Assembly (NCBI RefSeq): GCF_004664715.2 | Contig: NC_051075.1 | Span: 33,934,504-33,998,503, forward strand | Length of the DNA stretch: 64,000 bases | Reading direction: 5' to 3' | From: Peromyscus leucopus | Taxonomy: Eukaryota > Chordata > Mammalia > Rodentia > Cricetidae | Shown: positions 34,290-46,197 of the stretch, in pieces | Numbering within the stretch: the first letter of the stretch is position 1 | Layout: each line of letters starts with the position of its first letter | The notes under the pieces: model-generated | Seen by the model: the letters and a program-made list of their open reading frames with translations, nothing else | The model's database searches: none | Told to the model about the DNA's origin: nothing | Made by a program: the position numbers and the translations under genes

Positions 34290-34485
34290 CTAAGTGTTCA
34301 CTGTGAGAGCATAAGGACTTGGGTACTATCCTAAGAACCTACACACAAAGGCATGCTAGTGCACATTTGTAATTCCAGAGGTGGCAAGATGGAGAAAGGT
34401 GGATTCTGGGAGGTCTCTGGGCAACCAGTGTAGCTTATTTAGCTAGCCTCTGGTTAATGAGAAAACGTCCTCTCCATATATGTTA
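34290..34485 (+). mobile_element. B4-like SINE, old
   Basis: The sequence 'ggcatgctagtgcacatttgtaattccag' followed by 'ctgggcaaccagtgtagc' resembles the B1-like half of a B4. Diverged and poorly bounded. Confidence 0.45.
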
Positions 34486-34619
34486 TGGCTGTTACCTTGT
34501 TGTTTTTGTGGGACTCCTAGAAGTGAGAGCTAGAAGTCTTTTGCCTGCTCTCTGGAACTCTTTTCCTCCTATTGGATTGCCTTGCCCAGTGTCAATATGA
34601 GGGCTTTTGCTGTGTTGTG

Positions 34620-34965
34620 ATGGTAGTGGTTTGAAAGAAAATGGCACTATTAGGAAATGTGGCTTTGTTGCGAGTAGGTGTGGCCTTGTTTGAGGAAGTG
34701 TGTCACTGTAGGGGGAAGGCTTTCAGGTCTCCTATGCTCAAGTTATACTCAGTGTGGAACACAGACTCCTGCTGGTGCCTGTAGATCAAGATGTAGAACT
34801 CTCGGCTCCTTCTCCAGCACCATATCTGCCTGCATGCCACATGCCGTGATGATAATGGACTAAACCTCTGAACTGTAAGCTAGCCCGAGTTAAATGTTTG
34901 CCCTTAGAAGAGTTTCATTGGTCATGGTGTCTCTTCACAGCAATAGAAACCCTAACTAAGATGCT
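34620..34965 (+). mobile_element. hAT-type DNA transposon (RMER30/URR1-like)
   Basis: Blocks 'ggtgtggccttgtttgagga', 'aggtctcctatgctcaag', 'agatcaagatgtagaactctc' and the end 'tcttcacagcaatagaaacc' are in the order typical of a widespread rodent non-autonomous hAT. It ends at 'ctaactaaga'. The 61-codon frame is a shadow. Confidence 0.7.
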
Positions 34966-35089
34966 TGTCTTGTTGTATCTTGTTTTGTCCTGTTTGGCTG
35001 TCATCTCTTAGAAGTCTGCTTTTTTCTGAAAAGGAAATGAAGGAGGAATGGATCTTGGGGAACGATGTAGGATAAAAGGGTCAGTCAAA

Positions 35090-35455
35090 GAAACACACCC
35101 TGACCCTGAAACCAGAGCCAATGAAAGAAACACACTTTGGCCCTGAAACCAGAACTAGTGAAAGAAACACACCCTGGCCCTGAAACCAGAGTCAAAAGTT
35201 TAAAAAAGGCTAGTGAAAGAAATACATTTTGTCCCTGAAAACAGAGCTTACAGGTAGAGACTGGCCAGGATACCTTTCCCTTCCAAACTATAGGTATAGC
35301 CTGGCTTTTGATGGCCAGCATACCTTTCCCTCCAGAGCTGTAACATTTACAAAAGGGAAGGTGAGGGAGGAGCTGGAAGGAATGGAAGGAGAAGAAACTG
35401 TGGTTGGCATGTATTGTATGAGAGAAGAGTCAGGTTTCAATACAAATTTTAAAAA
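35090..35455 (+). mobile_element. L1 3' UTR with short tandem units
   Basis: 35092-35250 holds four degenerate copies of a unit of about 38-50 bp (aagaaacacaccctg.ccctgaaaccaga). A G/A-rich segment follows, then 'gaaactgtggttggcatgta', typical of Lx-like L1 3' ends, and an A-rich end. Frames here are shadows. Confidence 0.6.
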
Positions 35456-35562
35456 TCATGGACAGCATGCGAGAAATGACACCTGAGGTTGATCTGTGTC
35501 CTCTATAGGTATGAGCACACATGCACTCACTCAGACACATAAACTTGCATTCACACACAGGG

Positions 35563-35565
<3 letters not shown>

Positions 35566-35613
<48 letters not shown>
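35566..35613. repeat. (GT)n microsatellite
   Basis: About 24 GT units, followed by an imperfect GA/CAGA-rich tract to 35690. Confidence 0.95.
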
Positions 35614-35618
<5 letters not shown>

Positions 35619-35699
35619 GAAAGACAGAGACAGAAACAGAGACAGAGACAGAGAGAGACAGAGTCAGACAGACAGATAGACAGAGACAGTTACTAGGTA

Positions 35700-37021
35700 A
35701 GTAAAGAACTGTTACATATCCACAATGAACTGATAGAAGAAGAGGCAATTCATACCTCAAGTTGAGTAGTACAAGACTGATCTGGACAAGCAGGTCATTC
35801 TTGGGTGACAGGGTCCTGAGAAGAAAGGTCCAGAGGGTCAGAGATAAAAAATGTAGACCAGTGGACTGAGGAGGTCTTGAAAAATCTATGTCTTGTGCCA
35901 AGAAAGCATATTAAGAAGTACAGCATCATATACACTATTTCACAGGATAAGTGGTATGAAGTCAAGAGAAAGCTAGTCAAGCAATGTTGCAGAAGCAGAA
36001 TGCAGAATATCTCAAGGACATTACAGACTGGGCACACTGTCCTTGGGATGAAAACTCCAGTGTCTTGAATGGGAAGAGCCTAATTCTCAGGAATTGAAAC
36101 CTTAATTTCTTCAAGGCCCTGACCCTCAACCCCCAGTCTGACCTTGCCAAGTCTGCCCCTAGGTGAAGGCGCAGAACTAGGCTTCCTTTGTCTTTTATCC
36201 GGGCTTCTGAGAAAGCCTTCAATCAGCCTGCCTCTCAGCACACAATTCTATTAGACAACTCAAAATGTTGCATGATTTCATTTAAAGTTTGTGCTTATTT
36301 CTTCAAATTCCTATTTATTGGATGATTTTTGACCCTGGGCAAATAGAACTGAACTAAAGAAAATGAAAACAGTGAAACTACCACATTCTCGGAAAAGAAA
36401 GAAGACTATTTGGTCAGATATTTTAGAAATAATGATAGTGGTTTTGTCTTAACTTTCCTCCCTAAAAATGAAGTTACTATAAATACCTCATTTTTCTTTA
36501 GTTTACCATGCATACCCAAAGTAAACTAAAGTCAAGTAAGCAAAGACACAGAATACCAAACGATGTTTTGGCCCCCCCTGAAGGAAAGATGATTTGATGG
36601 ATCTGAAGTGTTGTCAGCAGCTGGGAGAACTCCGAGTTTGTCTTCTTTGGTCTGTTTTGGGGTACAGTTGAGTGTAAGAGTCACTCTTCTAAGTCATGAC
36701 TTAAAACGTAACTCATTGTTCATCATTTCTTATACCATCTCACAGTTAAAATTTAAAGGCTGTTTACTATACTTCAGATATCATGTATTAAAACAAAATG
36801 CATCTTCATGCTTGTGTTCTTATTATGAGAATGGAGACTGCTTTACGTTTGACATTGGAATGTCACTTACATTTTGGGTTCTGTCTATGTAAGTTCAGTG
36901 TTATCTGCCACACTGGCTCCTGACAGTGTTACTCAAGCTGAAATGAAACACCATTTGAAGTGGTGATTCCTGGAGTCTGACACTGAGCCAGAAGTAACAG
37001 CACCACCACATAGCTTAGAAA
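35700..37021. other. Intergenic DNA
   Basis: Several frames of 60-94 codons on both strands, none with a recognised domain. No repeat named. Confidence 0.45.
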
Positions 37022-37032
37022 AGTCCAAATTT

Positions 37033-37196
37033 GAGCCGGGCGTGGTGGCGCACGCCTTTAATCCCAGCACTTGGGAGGCAGAGGCAGGCGGATCTTTGTG
37101 AGTTCAAGGCCAGCCTGGGATACCAAGTGAGCTCCAGGAAAGGCGCAAAGCTACACAGAGAAATCCTGTTTCAAAAAAACAAAAACAAAAAAAAAT
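37033..37196 (+). mobile_element. B1 SINE, young
   Basis: Near-consensus B1 with a perfect 11-bp duplication AGTCCAAATTT (37022-37032 and 37197-37207) and an A-rich tail. It lies immediately upstream of the L1 fragment at 37208. Confidence 0.95.
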
Positions 37197-37207
37197 AGTC
37201 CAAATTT

Positions 37208-37600
37208 TTTTTTCTTTTTTTTTTTTTATTAATTTTATTTTACAATACCATTCAGTTCTACATATCAGCCACAGGTCCCCCTATTCTCCCCCCTGCCAAC
37301 CCCCCCATTCCCATCCAGGGCAAATCCTCCCCCGAGGACTGAGATCAACCTGGTAGACTCAGTCCAGGCAGGTCCAGTCCCTTCCTCCCAGACTGAGCCA
37401 AGTGTCCCTGCATAAGCTCCAGGTTTCAAACAGCCAACTCATGCAATGAGCTCAGGACTTGGTCCCACTGCCTAGTTGCCTCCCAAACTGATCAAGCCAT
37501 TCAACTGTCTCACCTATTCAGAGGGCCTGATCCAGCTGGGGGCCCCTCAGCCTTTGGTTCATAGTTCATGTGTTCCCATTCATTTGGCTATTTTTTTTTC
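37208..37600 (-). mobile_element. L1 3' end fragment, minus strand
   Basis: It starts with a T-rich tail and 'ttttacaataccattcagttc'. The 'gaggactgagatcaacctgg', 'cagactgagccaagtgtccc' and 'gttcatgtgttcccattc' blocks match the complement of a rodent L1 ORF2 3' end and UTR. No intact frame. Confidence 0.7.
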
Positions 37601-37739
37601 AATAATTGAGTAGAACCGAAATTTATTATAAGCCACAGTCATCCTAGGGACCTCCATACTATATATATAGCCTCTATGGTTCTATGGGCTGTGGTCTGAT
37701 TGTTCTTTATTTTATATCTAGAATCCAGAAAACTCCAAA

Positions 37740-38510
37740 TTTAAGGCTGAAGTGATGGTGAAGTTGGTAAGTGCTTGCCCATAAACATGAGAACCTGAGT
37801 TCTAGTAACAGAACCCAAGTTAAAAAAAAAAAAGCCACACATACTGTCTTAGTTAATGTTCTGCTTCTCTTGAAGAGACTTCATGACTGAGGCAAATCTA
37901 ACAAAAGAGCATTTAATTGGAGGCTTGCTTATAGTTTCAGCGAGGTTGTCCATGATCACCATAGCAGAGAGGAGACAGGCATGACACTAGAACAGTAGGT
38001 AATCCACTGGCAGCAAGGAGAGGGAGGGAGGGAGGGAGGGAGGGAGAGAGAGAGAGAGAGAGGGAGAGAGGGGGAGAGAGAGAGAGAGAGAGCAAGCGAG
38101 CCTTGGGTAGGCTTTGGAAACATCAAAGCCCTCCCCCAGCAACACCCCTCCTCCAAGACCTCATCTACTCCAACAAGGCTACACCTCCTAACCCTTCCAA
38201 ATAGTCCATCAACTGGAGAATAAGCATGCAAATATATGAGCCTATGTGGGACAATCTCATTCAAACCACCACACATGGGGACATGAATTTGAGATAGAGT
38301 ATTGGGGAGGTAGGGACAGATGAATCCCTGAGGCTTGCTGGCCAGCTAGTGTAAGCTAATCAGTGAGCTTCAGACCAGCAAGAGACCATGTTTCCCAAAT
38401 CAAGGTTGAAGACACCTGAAGATGACAGGTAAAGTTGACCTCTGGTTGTCACATGCATGTTCAAATATTCATGTGCACTCCTCCTCAACATACAAGCACA
38501 CACATACTCA
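37740..38510 (+). mobile_element. B4-type SINE split by a hAT element
   Basis: The left part (37740-37840, 'acatgagaacctgagttc') and the right part (38280-38500, 'atccctgaggcttgctggccag', 'gacacctgaagatgacaggtaaag') are consecutive pieces of one B4. They are interrupted by the hAT at 37843-38277, so the B4 is older. Confidence 0.6.
37843..38277 (-). mobile_element. hAT-type DNA transposon in B4
   Basis: It starts 'tgtcttagttaatgttctgc' and ends 'attcaaaccaccaca', the complement of the element class at 34620. An 8-bp CCACACAT occurs at both junctions and may be the target duplication typical of hAT elements, although the right copy overlaps consensus-like end sequence. It carries an expanded GA/GGGA tract at 38018-38092. 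Confidence 0.65.
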
Positions 38511-38910
38511 AATTTCATGTAAATACCCACACACAGAATTATTGAATCAAATTCTGAGGCATATGACCCAAATATCTCTGTTTAAAGGCTACCAGATGAT
38601 TCTGGTCTTGGTTAAACTGTGGTAGTGCTGCTCTAAAGGGATGGAGTTTTCCTTGTATCTTTATTAAGTGAAAGTCAGATTAGTCAGAGAGAGAACCAAG
38701 ACTCAGGTAGATAGTCTTGGTGGCCTTGATGTCTTCAGGGAGTTACAAAGTCTAAAAGGAAATATTTACCCCACATAAGGAAAAAAAAGTAATAAGACTA
38801 TGATTAAAAGGTCACACTGTGGGTTGCCACCATCAAGAAGATTGTGTAATAGTGTTACACAGCACACTACATGGAGTTCATGTTTCTGTCCATGAAAGGA
38901 CTCTTTCAGG
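38511..38910. other. Unassigned DNA
   Basis: No recognisable feature before the ERV-like pair. Confidence 0.4.
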
Positions 38911-38969
38911 CTGGAGCCTGTTGTGCCCAGATCATAAGCCCCACAGAGACCACCAAGGACGAGCATACC

Positions 38970-39552
38970 TGTGGTGGTAATCTAATTGTACTGAAATATT
39001 ATTTTGATTGTATATAATAAATAAAGTTGTCTGGGGGTCAGAGCTATTAGAGCCATAGCAAGAGTGTGGCGGTGGTGGCACACGCCTTTAATCCCATAAG
39101 ATCTCTGTGTGTTCAGGGTCAGAGCTATTAGAGCCATAGCAAGAGTGTGGCGGGTGGTGGCACACGCCTTTAATCCCACAAGATCTCTGTGTGTTCAGGG
39201 TCAGAGCTATTAGAGCCATAGCAAGAGTGTGGCAGTGGTGGCACACGCCTTTAATCCCATAAGATCTCTGTGTGTTCAGGGATACAGTCAGCATTGGAGA
39301 CATATACCTTTAAGACCTAGGGGGCTGTACATTCAGACGGTGACGAGGCAGTCATGTGTTTGTGTTTACAACCAATGAGAAGGCAGAACAACATACTTTA
39401 AAAAAACTAACCGACAGGAAGTAGGTCTCTTTTCGCGAAGCTGGGACAGCAGAAGGAAGGGTGAGATTTAGCTCTGAGCTCTGACCTCTTGGCTTTCTCT
39501 TTTACATTGTTTCTGTGTTTCTTATTTAATAAGACGGTTGGTTACATCAACA
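38970..39552 (+). mobile_element. Solo LTR with triplicated SINE-derived repeat
   Basis: A 583-bp TGTGGTGG...CATCAACA element with a perfect 6-bp duplication CATACC (38964-38969 and 39553-39558). It carries an AATAAA near its start, three tandem copies of an 81/82-bp unit (39035-39278), and a 3' part with 'tctcttttcgcgaagctggg' and 'tttcttatttaataagacgg'. No internal retroviral sequence remains. Confidence 0.9.
39035..39278 (+). repeat. Three tandem 81-bp units with B1-like core
   Basis: Copies at 39035-39115, 39116-39197 (one extra G) and 39198-39278. Each contains 'gtggtggcacacgcctttaatccc', the core of a B1 SINE, joined to 'gggtcagagctattagagcc'. The copies differ at only a few positions. 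Confidence 0.95.
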
Positions 39553-40400
39553 CATACCAGAATGCAAAAGCAAGGTTTATCTGTTACAAGTCATGACAGG
39601 GAACTCATCTCAAGCCATCTCAAGTGAGGCAGAGAAGAGTTACTCTTTCTTGGGGAAGTTAGTTTTTATAGGCAAAACCCATAAAATTTCTTAGAGGGGA
39701 GGGGGTTAGTACGGGTCCATCCTTGATTGGTCCAGTTTTTCCTGGGCCTGGACTTTATCTTATTCTAGCTTGTCTGTTTGCCTTGTCAGGAGTTTTACAA
39801 CTCCTCTCAGGGGTCAGGTCATGTTATCTCCGGAGAGGGGCATCTTGGGGTTAATTGGTTACCATAAGACATCCTGACTCTGTTCTTTTGTTCCTGGGGC
39901 TGGTGCCATCATTTCTGGGGACTTGAAACTGGCCTGGGTCTATCTATATTGAGATATCTTTGTCTAAGGCCCCCTTTTTGAGACAATAGAGTGAGGATCT
40001 TGTTGTGCCTAGATTGTGTCCCCAAAGGCACCACTGGAGACTTTAGGTACAGAATGCAAAAGTAAGGTGTTTTTTAAATTTACAAGCCTCCTGGGAGGCT
40101 CTTCCAAATCTTTCACTCACAGCAGGGAGGTTGGAAGGAGCTCTCTCCTTTCTTTGTGAGGCTAGTTCTTAAAGGCACAGACCATATAATTTATTTTAAC
40201 CTGCCTCCCTTTTTAGTCTTTTGGTCGAATATCGAATATCCTGACTGTGTTTTCCAAAGTTCTTGTAACAGATACAGCCACCTGGGGAAAAGGGGTCTAA
40301 GTTCTTATCTACACTTAGGAATCCTGGTTTAAGCTTCTTTTTGTCTGTAGGGGATAGAGTGGGGGGTTTTACTGAGGTATCACAGAGCCAATATGAAATT

Positions 40401-41315
40401 TAATCTTTCTGTCAAAAGAAGTTGAATTATAATCTCATACTTTGCCACAGCTCCATTTGGACACATAGGAATCCGGCCAAGGGCACAAATTGTCTCAGGA
40501 AGATGGAGGAAAGAATACCACCTTGTTGGCTTAGTAGACCTCTGTTTAGGAAATGAGTCACTGAGAGAAGACTTTTTTTTCCCCAAGTGCCCTGAAGGGA
40601 AAAGTTACAGTCATGGATCTGTGAAGCTTCAAATTAAGATGCAAATTCAGCAATGGTATTTACAGGGGACTACTTACACCCACCCCCTACAAGATGAAAA
40701 ACAAAATGAAATGTAAACAAATCCCTACTGGCTCCTTTTTGTGTCTGTGCACAGAAACTCTGAGTGTGTGAGTGTGGCAAAAGGATCAGCTATTTCCTAC
40801 AAACTGAAAAATAAGGTGATTCATTACACTGCCCATTCCCACCTATGGCTAATTCTGGTCAATATCTAGATTAATAAAATAGTCTTTCTATGTACCATCT
40901 ATGGAATTTTCTTCTTGTAACCCTTATGGTTAGTAACTCTTCCAATATTTGAATAGATTTGACTTAAAAAGAAAGACACAGATGCTTCAAGTTCTCAAAA
41001 CATGAATCTTTGATACATGTGACAGGAGAGCAAAAAGGAGCCTGTCATTGGTGGAGAAGAAAGTCAACAAAAGAGTTTCTGCTTAAAGGCAGCATAATGA
41101 AACCTAATCCTGTATGTGATATTTTTATATCAAAAAGAAGACTTTGAAAAATAGCTTAGAAACTGTTACTCTCAAATATGAAACCTAAGCTTTTGAAGAG
41201 TAGAAGTTTAGTATATACACAAAATGGTGCAAATCAAGCTCCAGTGTTTTAAAAAAATCCAAAAACATAAAGCTTATAAACCACAACCTGGGGAGAACAT
41301 TGCCAATGATTGTTT
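40401..41315. other. Intergenic DNA
   Basis: No feature recognised; frames are short. Confidence 0.45.
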
Positions 41316-41319
41316 ATAG

Positions 41320-41715
41320 AGATATCATTGTGTTTAGTTTTGGTTTTTGTCTACATGACACTACGTAGGGTCACCTGAGAAGAGTGACCCTATTAGTTGA
41401 AAAATTGACTCTACCAGAGTCAATTAATTTACTGTTAAATGATTAAAGAAAAAAGGGCCAGTCCACTGTAAGCGGGCCCATCCCTAGGCACATAGACCTG
41501 GGCCATATAGGAGAACTAGCTAAACATGAGCCAGTATACAGACCTACTCTGCTTTGTGTTTCAGTTCCTCCTTGAGCAACTGCCTACCTATAGTGATGGA
41601 TTATAACTTAGATGTATATGCTGAAATAAGCCCTTTCCTCCTCTGAATTTCCAAAGGAAACTAGAACAGATATTTCTGACACTGAAAAAGAACAATGACA
41701 GTTCAACTAAATTTA
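41320..41715 (+). mobile_element. hAT-type (URR1/RCHARR-like) element, old
   Basis: Blocks 'acctgagaagagtgacc', 'ccagtccactgtaagcgggc', 'agtgatggattataacttagatg' and 'aagccctttcctcctctg' follow the order of a URR1-like element in the opposite orientation to 20985. Diverged. Confidence 0.55.
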
Positions 41716-42480
41716 GGATGTATGATCAGAATTTAGATGCTATTGTTAGTCTCATAAGAGGACTATAAGCATATTTCTAATTAAATCCAAGTTCAGGATG
41801 GAGTTTTAAATAGCGAATGCCCATTTCAGTTTGAGGCATAAATACCAGAACATAAAGGACTAGATTCTGGACTCGAGGGTATATGCTGAGGCTGCAAGTC
41901 ATGTTCAAACAGTAGATTGTGAGTGCCTGAGAGATCCCTAGGTTGATACATTGGAGATAGCATTGTTTTCTCTCATTCTCTAGATAGGCCCAAGGAGACT
42001 AGCTAAGAGTTCTCAAATTATATCCATCAAAATAAGAAAATAAATACTCTCCTTTTAATATTAACCATGCAGTGACTGCTAAGACTAGCATTTCTGGAGA
42101 TATTGTAACAAAATATGATCATTAAAAATATGGCAAGACTGTAATGGGGAGATGCTCAAGCCCTGAAAAATCATATGGAATGCCCACAGAGGTACTTGAA
42201 CACAAAGGACGAGTCAAGAGTGTGTAGTGCGTATGTGTGGTAGATATGATTGGCCATAGTCTTAAAGCCTGATGAATAGAGAAAATGATGGTTTGAACTC
42301 AACTGTGAGATCTAGAAGCAAAAGAATGGTAGAGAGGACATTTTACAGTTGGAATGATGGAGGGCAATAGTTTTGCTGACAATATTTCATGATGACAAGA
42401 TGTAAGATATGACAAGAAATGAGTGGCTGAGATAGAAAGACAAAACAATCACAAAGCTACCAGGTAGAGTAAAGCACATT
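41716..42480. other. Intergenic DNA
   Basis: Nothing recognised. Confidence 0.45.
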
Positions 42481-42499
42481 GTTAAATGATCATTGAACA

Positions 42500-43625
42500 T
42501 GGACATCCACATGGTCCTTGGGCTTCCTCATGGCCTGGGGCAGAATTACAGTCTGCTGATACCAGCAAGACCTCCTTGCTGTGGACCGTGGAGGTATTTT
42601 CAGGAGGTTCAATCCCAGAAATGAACCATTCTTCATCCAAGACATCCTGTCAATGCTCAGAGCCAGTGCCATCCTGTGGCTGGACAGCTTGTTTGGGGCC
42701 TAAGTCTGCACAAGCTCCAGGCTATTGCTACATACTACCCTGCTGACCCTACTGGGCAATGACATGTTCCTCCATCAACTGTAGCCGTCTCTAACTCCCA
42801 TCACACAGCTAACTCTGCCTGTGGCCATGCTGATGTCTATGATCTGTGCTGCTGCCAAGAGCCATGATTGAGTCTGTGGTCCTGATACAACCAAGAGCTG
42901 TGTTGATGTCCAAAGTCCATGTTGCCACCAAGGGCCATTCAGTTGTTCATTGTCTGTGCCACCATCCTGGGCCATGTCGATGTCTGTGGGTTGTGCTGCT
43001 TCTGGGGTCCATGTTGATGTGAGTGGCCTGTGCAGCCATCTGGAGCCATGTTGCTCTCAATAGTCTGTGCTGCTGAGGACCATGTCTGGGTCCATGGTCC
43101 TGATGCAGCTGGAGGCTGTGTTAATGTCTGTGGCCCATGTATGGATGCCCATGGTTTGTGATGCTGCCTGAAGAAAGCCATATTGCTATCTGTACGCTGT
43201 TCTGTTACATGGGGCAATGTTGATGTGGTTGGCCTAAGTAGCTACCTGGGTCCATGTTGATGTCTGTGGTTCATCTGTGGTCTCTTCTGATGCCTGAGGC
43301 CATATTGGTGTCCATGGCCTATGTTGTCCTAGAGGCCACTTTGATATCTGTAACTTATGCTGCTGCCAAGGACTATGATGATATCCACGACCTGTGCTTC
43401 GGCAGAGGACCCTGTTGATGTCTGCAGTCCATGATGTCACTGGAGACCAGGCGAAAGTCTTTGGCTCATGCTGATACTGACCATGTAAATGTTTATAGTC
43501 CATGCTGGTACCAGAAACGATGCTCCCACTGACTGTGAAGGTCAAAGGAGTCACTTTTGCAGTGGTACTGATGACTGCAGACACACAGTTGAGAAGGAGG
43601 GACATGGAAGTCTTCTGTGACAACC
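42500..43625 (-). repeat. Degenerate minisatellite
   Basis: 'gttgatgtctgtgg' and near variants, spaced about 30-45 bp apart, alternate with 'tgctgcc' words from about 42780 to 43500. At least 15 degenerate units are visible. 42500-42780 is a less repetitive lead-in. It resembles a repeat that I recall as MurSatRep1, but this is unverified. The His/Gln/Trp/Thr-rich minus-strand frames are artefacts. Confidence 0.6.
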
Positions 43626-43784
43626 CTTACTCCCCACCCCAAAAAGTAACAATTTAAAAGGGAATCCATCAAAGAGAACTCTTGAAAATTGTAATGAGGA
43701 TGTTGAAGTGTAGCTCTCCACAACTGATGGCTTCTGGTGGGAAGTGCAGATAGATAAGGACTCAGTTTTCCTTAATGGGGCCGG

Positions 43785-43975
43785 CCATTGGGAGTTTTAC
43801 CCTACTCCAATGAATATATAAATAACACAAATTGGATTTTTCTTTCTTTCTCCTTTTTTGGGGGAGGGAGGTCAGAAGGATGGGTGTGCAGACATGGGAG
43901 GCCAGGGAAGTGAGTGCGGTGGGGTGCATAATGTGAAATTCCCAAATAACCAATATAAATATTATGTTGGAAAAA
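43785..43975 (+). mobile_element. L1 3' UTR end
   Basis: The sequence 'acatgggaggccagggaagtgagtg', 'gcataatgtgaaattcccaaataac' and 'aaatattatgttgg' matches remembered rodent L1 3' ends. Confidence 0.6.
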
Positions 43976-44007
43976 TGATCATTAATTTAAAAATTTTTAA
44001 ATTATAT

Positions 44008-44190
44008 GACTGTGGAGGCTGAAGAACTATCTCAGTGGTTTAAAATGTGTACTGCCCTTGGAGACAACAAAAGTTCCATTCACAGAACCCACAATGGACA
44101 CCTTTTCCTTATTTCTATGAGCACCTGCACTAACGTGTACATACCTCCACATAGACACATATGTATATACATAATTAAATATAAAATATT
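44008..44190 (+). mobile_element. B3-type SINE, old
   Basis: The head 'ggctgaagaactatctcagtgg', then 'gttccattcacagaaccc' and a tail with 'acatacctccacatagacac'. Confidence 0.6.
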
Positions 44191-46195
44191 GTTAAAAATT
44201 ATGTTTGTGTTAATGATTTCAACATAATAGTTTTCCAGGAACAAATGGTAAGAGATTGATGTCTCAAGATGATTGAAAATCAAATAAATTTTTATGTAAT
44301 TTATTCTGATCATAGGAGAGTCAATGCTGTGGGTTTGGCACTCCCCTTTCCAACCATGGAGTGGGGATCCAGGACAGAGGGCATCAGAGGAAGCCATGTC
44401 CTCACACTCAAGAAGTAGGTTTTTAATTTATTTATATGTTTTATGTTACCTTAGAAAGTTTTTGCACCTTTTAGTTTTCAGATCCTATACATTCTCTGCT
44501 AGGGTTATCCCTAAGTCTTTCAACAGTTGAGGTTGTGATTTATACTGTTTATTATTTTAGAATTTTGATTATTGACTCCCAGTAGACTTAAAACTTACTA
44601 TTAAGACCACTAATACTTATTATTTTGCCCATGTCTTGGGGTGAGGGGTGTGTGTAGAGGTTCATTGGGTGGTTCTAGTTCAGTGTCTCCTGAGTATGAT
44701 ATGAATGAGATGATCCGACTTGTGACTTCAACAGACTGGGATGTACAGCTTGGACCAGAGACTGTGTTCAAGGTTACTCAAGTTTTCCTTGGCCACTGGC
44801 CACCCTGTTTCCTTGCATCTGGGCCTCCCTGCTGAGATGTTTCAAACACGGTGGCACACTCCTGGATCTTAGAGAAAATTCCTAATCTCTTGATATTTGC
44901 CAATGGAAAAGGATGAAGTTTTACACATCAGATCTTAGGTGTAAGCCCAGGGACTGTGATGAATGGAGAGTGTGAGACTTGGGCCCAGAATGACCACATC
45001 TGTATCTTGTAAGTTATATTTCTGTCTATGTGTTCTGTTTTGGGTAACTTTTATTGCTATGTCTTTTCTTTTCCCCTTCAAAATCAATATGCTCTTAATT
45101 CATTCCTTCCTTCAAATGTGGTTTCCCAAGCCATAGGTCATAGATTTATCATCAAATTTTTGAGAGTATATATATATACTCAAATTTTCATGTCTCTGTT
45201 GACACATGTAGCATGGTGAGCATGTGGAATTAATAATGGACAGTTACTGTATTTGTCTTCTGATATTCTCACCTATGTGATTTCTGGATTAACTTCGACA
45301 TACTGAGATTTGAATTTTTTCTCCTAGCTATGTCATATTTTATTATTTCTTTGCATGCATGCATGGTAACAATTTTTGGATGTCAAATATTATAAAATGT
45401 TTCTAGGCTAATACTGAGGCTTCAAAACATTTAAAAAAGGTAGGAGTCCCATGTTGTTACATGTGACCCAGTGGAAGCTCATTTTAATTTAGAAGGTCTG
45501 TGACCATGAACACCTTGACATCTGTGCTTTTCTTTGGTGCATCTATCCAGCCTTTACACCACACTTGTTGGTTCAATGCCATTATTTACCTGTTCCTTCC
45601 TGCATAGAATCTTTCTATGACTTAATAATGTCTCTCTCGATGGGAAACACAGGCATTCATTTTATTTGAGAGGATTTTATATGCTAAACCCTTCAGTCTT
45701 TCACACCTCTTTAAAATCTGTATACCTTCTTGAGTTATTCACAACCACTGGTTCTCTTTCTGTCAAGTGCAATAATGTCAAAGAAGCCAGGTGGTTTTGT
45801 TGTTGTTGTTGTTTTGCTAAATTAAAAATGTTCACAATTGGCAACAGCAGATTTTGTATAAGTCATTAATCTGAAGCCTAGTTTAATAAAAGAAGCCTGT
45901 GAAAACTAACAAAGCGTGGGGATATGTTGTGGCATCAGAACATTTTGATACAACTGCTTTGAACTGTGACATGATAATTCTGCCTTGGAGAGACAAGAGC
46001 ACACAAGGTGTATGTGATAAGCATCAGACATGGAAAGTAAAAGTGTGTATTGGGTTAGGGTTTGGGGGAACTTAATTAAAAAAAATAAAATCTTCTCCAG
46101 ACTCTGAAACCTTCCTACAAAAGTAATAGAAACAGAAAAAAAATATTTTCAATAAGTAGAAATCAGAATGTGATTCCATGTAAGTCATGAACAGT
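44191..46195. other. Intergenic DNA
   Basis: About 2 kb without a recognised feature. Frames of 60-70 codons lack homology. Confidence 0.45.
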
Positions 46196-46197
46196 CT

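Larger units (their letters stand above)
38911..40400 (-). mobile_element. Older ERV-like LTR pair
   Basis: Two related minus-strand LTR-like units in tandem. 38921-38963 plus 39559-39600 resembles 40010-40070: both contain 'ttgtgcc.agat' and 'agaatgcaaaag.aaggt'. The following sequences also match weakly ('gttagtttttataggc' versus 'gctagttcttaaaggc'). Read on the minus strand, 'ccttgcttttgcattc' looks like R-U5 sequence. The solo LTR at 38970 is inserted in the first unit. Confidence 0.45.

Noticed and set aside
39035..39278. CRISPR-like direct repeats
   Set aside because: The units are contiguous without spacers and lie in an LTR of a mammalian genome.
43234..43623. 129-codon minus-strand frame rich in Thr, Ser, Trp and His
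   Set aside because: It is a translation of the degenerate minisatellite.
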